Source: Pseudanabaena mucicola FACHB-723 (lineage in GTDB: Bacteria; Cyanobacteriota; Cyanobacteriia; Pseudanabaenales; Pseudanabaenaceae). From it: a DNA stretch of 64,000 bases. Position numbers and translations under genes: made by a program. The stretch covers positions 1-64,000 of the forward strand of contig NZ_JACJQB010000001.1 of NCBI RefSeq assembly GCF_014696385.1, written 5' to 3'. Below, piece by piece: positions 1 through 7,060 of this stretch. Each line of letters starts with the position of its first letter. Within the stretch, counting starts at the first letter, position 1. The notes beneath the pieces are model-generated. The model was not told the DNA's origin. It saw only the letters and a program-made list of their open reading frames with translations, and searched no databases.

Positions 1-353
1 ACCTTAATTTTCCATTTTTCCTCAATATTTTGCAGCACTCGTTTGAGTTGTTTCGGCGATTCATTCACCCATTGTTTTATCTGTTCTTGCTGCTCTGGGG
101 TAAACGTTGGTTTACGTCCTCTTCCTGCTCGGTCGCACAATCCCACTAACTTCTGTGTTTCCCATGCCACAAACCAGTTATGAATCGTTTTGCGACTCAC
201 ATCGAAAATTTGCATTAGTTGACCTATGCTCATGCCTTGAGCACTCAAAAGAATACAGTGTGCTCGTTGCCGAATTGCAAAGCGGTTACTTTGACGATAG
301 ATTCGCCACAGTAGTTTTGTCGTTTCGGGCGAAAGTGGCTCAATTAGTCTCAC
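1..353 (-). CDS. IS630-family transposase, N-terminal part (cut by window edge)
   Basis: The minus strand is open from a GTG at 353 to the window edge, about 117 residues. The protein has a helix-turn-helix region (around SIGQLMQIFDVSRKTIHNW) followed by a basic segment (GRGRKPTF) and a second helical region, the usual N-terminal layout of IS630/Tc1-type transposases. The DDE catalytic domain would lie beyond the window. No ATG is in frame, so the start is GTG or lies further upstream. I cannot tell whether the element is complete or active. Confidence 0.75.
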   Translation of the reverse strand, partial: MRLIEPLSPETTKLLWRIYRQSNRFAIRQRAHCILLSAQGMSIGQLMQIFDVSRKTIHNWFVAWETQKLVGLCDRAGRGRKPTFTPEQQEQIKQWVNESPKQLKRVLQNIEEKWKIK

Positions 354-357
354 AGTA

Positions 358-407
358 ATTAGTTCGGATATGGTGATTCTTAGAATCTTCCCATTAGTTC
401 GGATATG
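358..407. repeat. 15-bp direct repeat beside the IS630-type gene
   Basis: ATTAGTTCGGATATG occurs at 358-372 and again at 393-407, 35 bp apart, immediately upstream of the transposase start. It may be the insertion-sequence end or a transposase binding site; the inference rests on position only. Confidence 0.5.
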
Positions 408-429
408 TGTAAATAATTCTGCATGGCTA

Positions 430-462
430 CTTAAAAAAAAATTGCCGCGCTTTGCACGGCAA
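430..462 (-). terminator. Intrinsic terminator of def
   Basis: TTGCCGCGC-TTT-GCACGGCAA (442-462) forms a 9-bp stem with one mismatch. On the minus strand it is followed by a run of Ts (plus-strand A-run 433-441). It lies just past the def stop codon. Confidence 0.75.
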
Positions 463-477
463 GTTCTCTACTAATAA

Positions 478-1062
478 TTACTTAACTGCTTGCACATCTC
501 TAGATGTAAAACCATGGGCGCTTAATTCTTTGTTGAGTGCGATCGCATTTTTAACACGATCCACAAACAACACCCCATTGAGATGATCCATCTCATGTTG
601 AATTACCCTAGCCAGCAATCCCTCAGCAATTAAATGCTTAGGTCTGCCATCCTCATCGCGATAGGATACCTCAACTCGATCGGGACGGACAACATCAAGA
701 AAGACTTCAGGAATACTCAAACATCCCTCTTCCCCATTGACCAGATCGCCACCTGAACTTTTGATTTCAGGGTTAATCATGACTAGAGGTGGTTTGTCTT
801 CATCCTTCAATTCGATGTCAATAACTAGTAACTGCTTGTTAATACCAACCTGTGGCGCGGCAAGCCCAATGCCATCATTGCTATACATGGTTTGCAGCAT
901 GTCCACAATGATCTGGCGAATTTCGTCATTTACTTTGCTAATTCGTTTGGCAGGTTGGCGCAAAACGCGATCGCCTAATGTATGAATGTCTAGGGGTGGA
1001 TTTTTGATTTTTTGTTTGGGAACTTTGATGGAGATTGCAGACATTACCAGTGAGCTTGTCAA
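478..1062 (-). CDS. def: Peptide deformylase
   Basis: Removes the N-terminal formyl group from nascent proteins in the cytoplasm, using a metal ion, usually iron or zinc. The 194-residue protein carries the three family motifs: GIGLAAPQ (residues 64-71), EGCLS (112-116, metal ligand C114) and HEMDH (156-160, ligands H156 and H160, catalytic E157). The N-terminus is longer than in many bacterial deformylases; a second ATG at residue 7 is a possible start. It is single, with a terminator downstream and no gene immediately upstream. Confidence 0.96.
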   Translation of the reverse strand: MTSSLVMSAISIKVPKQKIKNPPLDIHTLGDRVLRQPAKRISKVNDEIRQIIVDMLQTMYSNDGIGLAAPQVGINKQLLVIDIELKDEDKPPLVMINPEIKSSGGDLVNGEEGCLSIPEVFLDVVRPDRVEVSYRDEDGRPKHLIAEGLLARVIQHEMDHLNGVLFVDRVKNAIALNKELSAHGFTSRDVQAVK

Positions 1063-1304
1063 AAATAAGCTTATACAGAACTACTCTCATTTTGACATAT
1101 AGCTATCGTCACTTGTTATCAAATCAGATAGCTTCCTACCTACTGATTTTGCTCTTAAGTTGTTTTTTGGATTTACTGTTTGGTTCATATCCACTTTAGC
1201 TTTAGAAGTGTGTCAGTAGCAGAAAGCACTTTATTATCTCCAACGATTGGACGTAATGCTTTTTATTCATCAGATTGGAGATCGTAGAGAAATTTATGAT
1301 TAGA
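1063..1304. other. Intergenic, no gene recognised
   Basis: AT-rich stretch between def and the repeat element at 1305. No open frame with recognisable similarity and no RNA gene were seen; it should hold the def promoter near 1065-1110. Confidence 0.5.
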
Positions 1305-1411
1305 TATAGCAATTTTTGACCTAGTGAGGTATGCATGATTTTACTGCAACCTATACCAGTCAAGGGGCTTAAGCCCCTTGACTGTACCTCATTAGTGTCG
1401 AAATCTCTATA
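1305..1411. repeat. MITE-like element with central GGGGCTTAAGCCCC palindrome
   Basis: The left end TATAGCAATTTTTGAC (1305-1320) is mirrored by an inverted, imperfect right end near 1396-1411 (TATAGAGATTTCGACAC on the minus strand). Both arms also carry a GTGAGGTA-like word. The centre is a perfect 24-bp palindrome at 1359-1382. Related copies lie at 3750-3839 and 10452-10547. No coding capacity; it could be mobilised in trans, which is inference. Confidence 0.55.
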
Positions 1412-1413
1412 AA

Positions 1414-1665
1414 TTATTAGAAATCAAAGGGATTATTCATCGCGATCTCGATATTATGAGTGGAATTCTAGTTTTTAAGGGAAAGAGAGTTCCTTTGTAA
1501 ACTTTTTTTGACTATCTTGAAGATGAGAGATCTTTAGCCGAATTTATTGATGATTTTTCTTATCTAAAATCACAATTCATGAGGGGTTTGGAAAGTGCTG
1601 CTAAATTATTAATTGCTCAGAAATACAGCGCTTTGCGCTTTATTAAAACCCAGAAATATTTTTAA
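1414..1665 (+). pseudogene. DUF433 antitoxin remnant
   Basis: Reading the frame that contains 1444-1446 gives IIHRDLDIMSG, then ILVFKGKRVPL, an in-frame TAA at 1498-1500, then TFFDYLEDERSLAEFIDDF and more to a stop at 1663-1665. The layout (xIMSGxPVFxGTRVPV, xxLxDYLExGxSxxEFLxxF) is that of DUF433 antitoxin-like proteins, which usually sit just before a PIN-like DUF5615 toxin gene. The internal stop, lack of a clear start and repeat elements abutting both ends mark it as broken. Family assignment is from memory of the motif. Confidence 0.65.
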
Positions 1666-1701
1666 AAGCGGTGCTTCGCGCCGCTTTTAAAAATATTTCT
1701 G
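1651..1701. repeat. Long hairpin, 24-bp arms, TTC loop
   Basis: CAGAAATATTTTTAAAAGCG(GTGC) pairs with its inverted copy across TTC, with one G-T pair. It overlaps the 3' end of the DUF433 remnant and begins after AAAACC, the outer motif shared with the hairpins at 6897, 25613 and 39958. Confidence 0.8.
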
Positions 1702-1727
1702 CACTACTCAAAGCCTCAATAGGCTGT
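1688..1727 (+). repeat. Dispersed repeat, copy 1
   Basis: About 40 bp (AAAAATATTTCTGCACTACT, then CAAAGCCTCAATAGGCTGT) that recurs in opposite orientation at 19242-19280 with a few mismatches. Here it follows the hairpin centre and separates the antitoxin and toxin remnants. Confidence 0.7.
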
Positions 1728-1737
1728 ATTCTGCTTG

Positions 1738-1866
1738 ATGATTATATTGGATGAAAATCTTCTGATTAGAAAACTCAAGCAGCCTTTTTTATCTAGAGGT
1801 TATGAAGTTTACAATGTTGATGACATGGGATGGCGTGGGTTTAAGGATAGTGAAATTTTCGCTTAG
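1738..1866 (+). pseudogene. DUF5615 (PIN-like) toxin fragment
   Basis: An ATG at 1738 opens a 42-residue frame starting MIILDENL, followed by LSRGYEVYNVDDMGWRGFKD and a stop at 1864-1866. DUF5615 proteins begin with (M)xxLLDENL and continue with G(H/Y)EVxxVxxMGWxGxxDxE, and are normally about 100-120 residues, so only the first third survives. Its position right after the DUF433 remnant matches the usual antitoxin-toxin order. It is very probably inactive. Confidence 0.65.
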
Positions 1867-1972
1867 CTGAGAATCATCCCTTAATGTCACTTATGAACCA
1901 AAGAGTAATGACAATTTGAAGAATTGTCATGAGATTCTGGTATGTTTGAGGTTCGCCGTTAGCTGACAATCC

Positions 1973-3745
1973 ATGACCGTTAGAGAAACTTTTCGTCGCA
2001 CAAAAATTGTTGCTACTATTGGACCCGCGACCAGTAGCCCCGATATGATCCGCCAGCTTATTGAAGCAGGCGCAAGCACTTTTCGCCTCAACTTTTCCCA
2101 CGGCACTCATGCTGACCACCATCGCAGCATCTGTAATATCCGCCAAGTATCCAGTGAATTAAATCAACCTGTCGGTATTTTGCAGGATTTACAAGGTCCC
2201 AAAATTCGCCTTGGGGTATTTAAAGATGGACCAATCACATTAAACAGAGGCGATAAATTTATACTCACCAGCCGCCAAGTCCCTGGTACATCAGAAATTA
2301 GCTGCATCACCTATGAAACTCTCGCTGAAGAAGTGCCTGTGGGCGCGGTGATCATGCTTGATGACGGCAAAGTGGAGATGGTCGTCGAAGCTGTAAATGT
2401 TGAATTAGGTGATTTATATTGTCGTGTAGTCATTGGCGGCACGCTCTCAAATAATAAAGGGGTGAATTTCCCCAATGTGCATTTATCCGTCAGTGCGATG
2501 ACCGATAAAGATCGTGAAGATTTACGCTTTGGGCTGTCTGAAGGCGTTGATTGGGTTGCCCTAAGTTTTGTGTGTAACCCTGAAGATGTCCTTGAGGTTA
2601 AAGAACTAATTGCCGCTTCTGGTCGGAAAGCGAGTGTAGTTGCCAAAATCGAAAAGCACGAAGCGATCGCCAATATGGAAGCGATTCTCTCCGTCTGCGA
2701 TGGTGTGATGGTAGCCCGTGGTGATTTGGGTGTAGAAATCCCTGCCGAAGACGTACCAATTGCCCAAAAGCAACTGATTAAAACCGCTAATCGTTTAGGT
2801 ATTCCCGTAATTACCGCAACGCAAATGCTCGACAGTATGGTAAACAGCCCTCGTGCAACCCGTGCGGAGATCTCGGACGTAGCCAACGCGATTATCGATG
2901 GAACTGATGCTGTGATGCTCTCTAACGAAACTGCGGTTGGTAAATATCCGATTTTGGCTGTGGAAACCATGGCAAGAATTGCTGTCAGAATTGAGAGAGA
3001 ACAAGACTTGCAAATGCAGCCTCTCGAAAGTATGGGACGTGCAGTTCCCAATGCGATCAGTCAAGCGGTTGGTAATATTGCCATGCAATTAAATGCAGCA
3101 GCGATCGTTACCCTGACCAAAACAGGCTCTACGGCTCGCAACGTCAGTAAATTCAGACCACCAATCCCAATTTTGGCAGTTACGCCCAATGTCCAAGTGG
3201 CGCGACGATTGCAAATGGTTTGGGGTGTCCAGCCCCTAGTGCTAGTATCTCTACCCTCCGCCAGACAAAACTTTGAAGCGGCACTCAATCTTGCGCAAGA
3301 GATGAAGCTGCTAACGGCTGGCGATCTCGTTGTTATGTCAGCAGGTACATTGCAAGACGTAGCAGGATCTACAGACTTGATTAAGGTGGAGTTTGTCTCT
3401 TCAGTGGTGGGTAAAGGTCTAAGCATTGGCTCTGGCATCGTCCATGGTCGTGCTAGGGTCGCATTCCATCACTTAGATGTCCGCGATTTCCATGAAGGTG
3501 AAATTCTTGTCATCGATCGCACCGATGCTGACTACATCGACGTTATTCGCAAGGCATCGGCGGTAATTACGGAAGATGATAGCCTCGAATCCCATGCCGT
3601 AGTTATTGGTAGAAGATTGGGCATCCCTGTTTTGATTGGGGTTAAAAATGCTACGGGCTTTATTCGTGATGGCGAGCCACTGAGCGTCAACTTCAGCAAA
3701 GGGATGATCTACTCTGGCTCACGGTCGGACGATCTAGCGTTTTAG
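1973..3745 (+). CDS. pyk: Pyruvate kinase with C-terminal PEP-utilising-type domain
   Basis: Converts phosphoenolpyruvate and ADP to pyruvate and ATP at the end of glycolysis. The 590-residue protein has the TIM barrel with TKIVATIGP at the N-terminus, FRLNFSHG, LQDLQGPKIR and the ARGDLGVEIP signature around residue 245. A pyruvate kinase alpha/beta domain follows (about 360-475). The last 100 residues form a swivelling domain like that of PEP-utilising enzymes, with SHAVVIGRRLGIPVLIG; many cyanobacterial and Bacillus enzymes have this extension. Start ATG at 1973 fits the family N-terminus. It stands alone between the toxin-antitoxin remnants and a repeat element. Confidence 0.96.
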   Translation: MTVRETFRRTKIVATIGPATSSPDMIRQLIEAGASTFRLNFSHGTHADHHRSICNIRQVSSELNQPVGILQDLQGPKIRLGVFKDGPITLNRGDKFILTSRQVPGTSEISCITYETLAEEVPVGAVIMLDDGKVEMVVEAVNVELGDLYCRVVIGGTLSNNKGVNFPNVHLSVSAMTDKDREDLRFGLSEGVDWVALSFVCNPEDVLEVKELIAASGRKASVVAKIEKHEAIANMEAILSVCDGVMVARGDLGVEIPAEDVPIAQKQLIKTANRLGIPVITATQMLDSMVNSPRATRAEISDVANAIIDGTDAVMLSNETAVGKYPILAVETMARIAVRIEREQDLQMQPLESMGRAVPNAISQAVGNIAMQLNAAAIVTLTKTGSTARNVSKFRPPIPILAVTPNVQVARRLQMVWGVQPLVLVSLPSARQNFEAALNLAQEMKLLTAGDLVVMSAGTLQDVAGSTDLIKVEFVSSVVGKGLSIGSGIVHGRARVAFHHLDVRDFHEGEILVIDRTDADYIDVIRKASAVITEDDSLESHAVVIGRRLGIPVLIGVKNATGFIRDGEPLSVNFSKGMIYSGSRSDDLAF

Positions 3746-3749
3746 TTAT

Positions 3750-3839
3750 ATTAAAGTTGGTGCAAAGTATCTTGTGTAAATCAATTACATAGGCAAGGGG
3801 CTTAAGCTCCTTGCTCAGGGTATGAGCATCAACTTTAAT
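3750..3839. repeat. MITE-like element with GGGGCTTAAGC palindrome
   Basis: Ends ATTAAAGTTGGTGC (3750-3763) and GCATCAACTTTAAT (3826-3839) are inverted copies with 13 of 14 matches. The centre GCAAGGGGCTTAAGCTCCTTGC (3793-3814, written here as one 22-bp near-palindrome with a single mismatch pair) matches the centres at 1359 and 10496. It lies between pyk and the alcohol dehydrogenase gene. Confidence 0.6.
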
Positions 3840-3855
3840 GTTTTATGAGTTAATC

Positions 3856-5010
3856 ATGGAAAATTTTGCTTTTTATAATCCCGTCAAGATTCTATTTGGC
3901 AAAGGTCAAATTGCAAATATTGCGGCAGAAATTCCTGCTAATGCCAAAATCCTGATCACCTATGGCGGTGGTAGTATCAAATCCAACGGGGTTTACGAAC
4001 AGGTAAAAGCTGCTCTCACAGGTCGTAATTTTCTGGAATTTGGTGGCATTGAAGCAAATCCCCATCTAGAAACCTTGATGAGAGCCGTGGAACTAATTCG
4101 CGCCGAAGGAATTGATTTTTTGCTCGCGGTGGGAGGTGGCTCCGTTGTCGATGGCACAAAATTTATTGCAGCGGCTGTTCCCTTTGAAGGTGATCCTTGG
4201 GATATTTTGGCAAAACAAGCACTTGTTAAATCGGCAGTTCCTTTCGGTGCAGTGTTGACCTTACCCGCGACTGGCTCAGAGATGAACACGAACTCTGTCG
4301 TCACCAAGGCGGCAACCCAAGAGAAGCTTTTCTTTGCAAGTCCTTTGGTATTTCCTAAGTTCTCAGTCCTCGATCCTGAAACGACCTACTCACTGCCACT
4401 ACGCCAAGTGAGCAATGGGATTGTTGATGCTTATACCCATGTGATGGAACAGTATTTGACCTATCCTGCTAATGCGCCACTACAGGATCGGATGGCGGAG
4501 TCAATCCTCCAAACTTTGATCGAAGAGGGCCCAAAAACCTTGGCGGATCTCCATGATTACCAAGCCCGTGCCAATGTGATGTGGTGTGCGACGATGGCGC
4601 TCAATGGCTTAATTGGTGTAGGTGTCCCTCAAGATTGGTCAACCCATATGATTGGTCATGAACTAACGGCATTGCATGGTATCGATCATGCTCAGACTTT
4701 GGCGATCGTGTTGCCGAATATGCTGTCAGTGCAGCGCGATCGCAAACGCCAAAAGTTGCTGCAATACGCTGATCGCGTTTGGGGGCTATCCGATGGTACT
4801 GAAGATGCTCGAATTGATCAGGCAATTCAAAAAACTCGTGAATTTTTTGAAGCTGTTGGTGTGCGTACTAAATTGTCAGACTATGGTGTGGGACTAGATG
4901 TAATTCCTCTAATTACCGATCGTTTTAAACAACGCGGTTTTATTGCCCTAGGTGAACATCAAGATGTCACGCCCAAGGTTGTCGAGCAAGTTTTAACGCT
5001 CTGCGCCTAA
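3856..5010 (+). CDS. Iron-type alcohol dehydrogenase, YqhD/BdhA-like
   Basis: Probable NAD(P)H-dependent alcohol or aldehyde reductase of the iron-containing (type III) family, closest in layout to E. coli YqhD, which reduces short aldehydes with NADPH. The Rossmann-like part has the family signature GGGSVVDGTKF near residue 94, and the metal-binding helices carry DAYTHVMEQY and GHELTALHGIDHAQTLA. An ATG 18 bp upstream (3838) is in frame, but it lies inside the preceding inverted repeat, and MENFAFYNP matches the family start, so 3856 is preferred. Substrate is not determinable from sequence. Confidence 0.88.
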   Translation: MENFAFYNPVKILFGKGQIANIAAEIPANAKILITYGGGSIKSNGVYEQVKAALTGRNFLEFGGIEANPHLETLMRAVELIRAEGIDFLLAVGGGSVVDGTKFIAAAVPFEGDPWDILAKQALVKSAVPFGAVLTLPATGSEMNTNSVVTKAATQEKLFFASPLVFPKFSVLDPETTYSLPLRQVSNGIVDAYTHVMEQYLTYPANAPLQDRMAESILQTLIEEGPKTLADLHDYQARANVMWCATMALNGLIGVGVPQDWSTHMIGHELTALHGIDHAQTLAIVLPNMLSVQRDRKRQKLLQYADRVWGLSDGTEDARIDQAIQKTREFFEAVGVRTKLSDYGVGLDVIPLITDRFKQRGFIALGEHQDVTPKVVEQVLTLCA

Positions 5011-5022
5011 TTTTTTGTCTAT

Positions 5023-5049
5023 ACAAGGTGCTGCTTTGCAGCACCTTGT
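5023..5049. terminator. Hairpin between adh and phosphatase genes
   Basis: ACAAGGTGCTGC-TTT-GCAGCACCTTGT is a perfect 12-bp stem with the TTT loop seen in the other hairpins. It follows the adh stop by about 13 bp; only a short T-run precedes it, so it may attenuate rather than fully terminate. Confidence 0.6.
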
Positions 5050-5072
5050 GTAGAGTTTATTTGAATAGAAAT

Positions 5073-5537
5073 ATGACCAAAAAACTTCTCTTTGTTTGCC
5101 TTGGCAATATCTGCCGCTCCCCTGCGGCGGAAAATATTATGAATCATTTGCTGGAGCAGGAAGGACTTTGCGATCGCATTGTCTGTGATTCCGCAGGAAC
5201 TGGTGGTTGGCATGTGGGTGCACCACCCGATCGTCGTATGCGTGCTGCCGCAAAAGAAAGAGGGTTAAATTTTGTTGGCTCAGCAAGACAACTCGAAGCA
5301 ATGGATTTGCGAGAATTTGATTTGATCTTGGCAATGGATAAAGATAACTATCGCAACATTCTTGCCCTTGATCCGCAAGGTAAATTTACGGACAAGGTAA
5401 AGATGATGTGTGACTACTGCCAAACTCACAATGATCAAGAAGTGCCTGATCCCTACTATGGCGGCTCAGACGGATTTAATTACGTCATTGATTTGCTATT
5501 TGATGCCTGTACAGGATTACTCAAATCATTAAAATAG
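5073..5537 (+). CDS. Low-molecular-weight protein-tyrosine phosphatase
   Basis: Dephosphorylates protein tyrosines. The 154-residue protein starts MTKKLLFVCLGNICRSP, holding the active-site loop C-X5-R-S (C9 nucleophile, R15), and contains the general-acid region DPYYG near the C-terminus. Such enzymes often reverse the autophosphorylation of Wzc-type kinases, and one is encoded 1.5 kb downstream (7061-9244), so a role in polysaccharide export is plausible but inferred. An in-frame upstream start at 5028 would lie inside the 5023-5049 hairpin and is rejected. Confidence 0.93.
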   Translation: MTKKLLFVCLGNICRSPAAENIMNHLLEQEGLCDRIVCDSAGTGGWHVGAPPDRRMRAAAKERGLNFVGSARQLEAMDLREFDLILAMDKDNYRNILALDPQGKFTDKVKMMCDYCQTHNDQEVPDPYYGGSDGFNYVIDLLFDACTGLLKSLK

Positions 5538-5555
5538 CGATGTTTATCGGCATTA

Positions 5556-5612
5556 TTAACCACTAGAAACAAGTTGCGGCGCTTTGCGCCGCAACTTGTT
5601 TCTAGTGGTTAA
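5556..5612. terminator. 57-nt perfect hairpin, bidirectional terminator position
   Basis: A perfect 27-bp inverted repeat (TTAACCACTAGAAACAAG, then TTGCGGCGC) with a TTT loop, placed between the convergent phosphatase and sugar-transferase genes. It holds the GCGGCGC-TTT-GCGCCGC core shared by several hairpins in the window. Confidence 0.85.
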
Positions 5613-5617
5613 TTTGT

Positions 5618-6538
5618 CTAACACGCTCCAAAACCAGATAAAACCTTCGGAACAGTCATTAATAGGATTTTTAGATCTGACCATAAACTCCAACTACGCA
5701 GGTAACTTAAATCACACTCCGTAACCGCATCGAGATCAAGCATGGTCGATCTTGCGCTCACTTGCCAAGCACCTGTTACACCAGGCAATGATTTTAATCT
5801 TCTTTTGCCATCACCACTAATCCTAAGGGCATCATACAAAGCCCAAGGACGGGGACCCACAAGACTCATTTCTCCCCGTAAAACATTAAAAAGTTGAGGC
5901 AATTCGTCAAGACTGTACTTACGCATCCACTTACCAACATTGGTAATTCTTGGATCATCTTCACATTTATGCAGTCCAGTCTGACCAGTCATCACCAGAT
6001 GGTGTAACTTATCCGCATCAGTAATCATGGTGCGAAACTTGATGATTCGGAATAACTTACCATTTTCGCCAACACGCCATTGATAGAAAAATATATCCCC
6101 TTGTGACGTGCCGCCAATAATAGCGGCGAGGATGAGCATAATAGGACTAAGGATAATCAAGATGATTAATGCTGCTAGCCAGTCGGTAATACGCTTGATA
6201 CTCCATGATATAGCTCGGTTGTGCTGAGGAAGCTCACTAGCCTCTGGTAGATTTAAAAATACCGACTTATTTGATCTTTGGCATACATCTGCTAAGTTCT
6301 TGAGTTTCAATTCGCCGATCTCAGGTTCAACTAGAATCATATTCTTATCAGCAAAGTTATCTAGTGATTGATCTAGTGAGTTTTTGACAGACTCTAACCC
6401 TATCAAGCTCTTATCTAGTAGGGAGTTAACGAGCAGTCTACATTTGTATAAATAATTTGATGCATTCGTTAATATCGATCTTTTGGGGAGATTGATTAGT
6501 GCATCTTTTGACAATTTATTGACGATTAGACCAGTCAT
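5618..6538 (-). CDS. Bacterial sugar transferase (initiating glycosylphosphotransferase)
   Basis: Starts polysaccharide repeat-unit assembly by moving a sugar-1-phosphate onto undecaprenyl phosphate at the inner membrane. The 306-residue protein has about 105 N-terminal residues without recognised domain, then a hydrophobic helix (LAALIILIILSPIMLILAAII) and the conserved catalytic module: FRIIKFRTM, DDPRITNVGKWMRKYSLDELPQ, NVLRGEMSLVGPRP and PGVTGAWQVSGR-like text (here PGVTGAWQVSAR). It lacks the multi-helix N-terminal membrane domain of WcaJ-type proteins. It is upstream-controlled by the AAGTTAT repeats at 6735-6776 if these are an operator. Confidence 0.92.
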   Translation of the reverse strand: MTGLIVNKLSKDALINLPKRSILTNASNYLYKCRLLVNSLLDKSLIGLESVKNSLDQSLDNFADKNMILVEPEIGELKLKNLADVCQRSNKSVFLNLPEASELPQHNRAISWSIKRITDWLAALIILIILSPIMLILAAIIGGTSQGDIFFYQWRVGENGKLFRIIKFRTMITDADKLHHLVMTGQTGLHKCEDDPRITNVGKWMRKYSLDELPQLFNVLRGEMSLVGPRPWALYDALRISGDGKRRLKSLPGVTGAWQVSARSTMLDLDAVTECDLSYLRSWSLWSDLKILLMTVPKVLSGFGAC

Positions 6539-6734
6539 TTCTTCCCTCTATGTTTAACGATATGGCAATACCAGATTTATGATGGATTGCAGCAATGACG
6601 GATACATCTAGAATTTAGTTCCACTGTCTGCGTATTTGTGCTTAATTTTCTGCTACCCAACGATCTACATAAATACTGTGTAGCTTTCCTTATATATATT
6701 TATCTACTAATTTCACAGAGATAGCAACTACCAT

Positions 6735-6776
6735 AAGTTAGTAAAAGGTAATACTAAAAGTTATATAAAAGTTATA
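6735..6776. promoter_or_regulatory. AAGTTA repeats at 11-12 bp spacing
   Basis: GTTA-like half-sites start at 6737, about 6748 (degenerate, GTAA), 6760 and 6771, so spacing is 11, 12, 11 bp. They lie about 200 bp upstream of the sugar-transferase start. Phasing of one DNA turn suggests tandem binding of an OmpR/PhoB-family response regulator; the protein is unknown. Matching arrays stand at 10690-10720 and 16782-16823. Confidence 0.5.
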
Positions 6777-6853
6777 GCCATCTTCATAGGCAAGAGATGA
6801 CCAACACCAAAACCTCATTCATGAAAATTTTCAGCTATTGCTAATTAGCTAGA

Positions 6854-6969
6854 TATAGCAAAACTTTTTTTGCTTAGGACATAAAACCAGAAGACGATTG
6901 GCTGCGCTCCGCGCAGCCAATCGTCTTCTGGCGTTTTGATTTGTACTAGCGAACTCTTGCCTTGCTATA
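6854..6969. repeat. MITE-like element with TATAGCA ends and central hairpin
   Basis: TATAGCA at 6854-6860 and its inverted copy TTGCTATA at 6962-6969 bound a 116-bp element. Inside each end lies TTAGGACA/TAGTACAAATCAAAAC in inverted orientation, then a perfect 21-bp-arm hairpin at 6897-6941 (CCAGAAGACGATTGGCTGCG, C; TCC loop). It sits between the kinase and sugar-transferase genes. Confidence 0.6.
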
Positions 6970-6973
6970 TAGT

Positions 6974-7030
6974 TAAAACTCCAAAACATGTGATATACGA
7001 TCAGTGTGTGCCACATGTTTTGGAGTTTTA
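6974..7030 (-). terminator. Inverted repeat downstream of the tyrosine autokinase gene
   Basis: TAAAACTCCAAAACATGTG (6974-6992) pairs perfectly with 7012-7030 across a 19-nt loop. It lies 30 bp past the stop of the 7061-9244 gene; the arm ends in TTTTA on the minus strand, so termination is plausible though the loop is large. Confidence 0.55.
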
Positions 7031-7060
7031 TATTTAATTGTACCTAGCGACTTAAATCAA

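Noticed and set aside
107-358. Plus-strand 83-codon frame at the window start
   Set aside because: The opposite strand encodes a clear IS630-type transposase N-terminus.
2311-3051. 246-codon minus-strand frame
   Set aside because: Antisense to pyruvate kinase; Ser/Thr/Ile-rich low-similarity translation typical of a shadow frame.
5028-5072. N-terminal extension of the tyrosine phosphatase
   Set aside because: It would be translated from within a perfect hairpin and has no similarity to the family; ATG 5073 gives the normal start.
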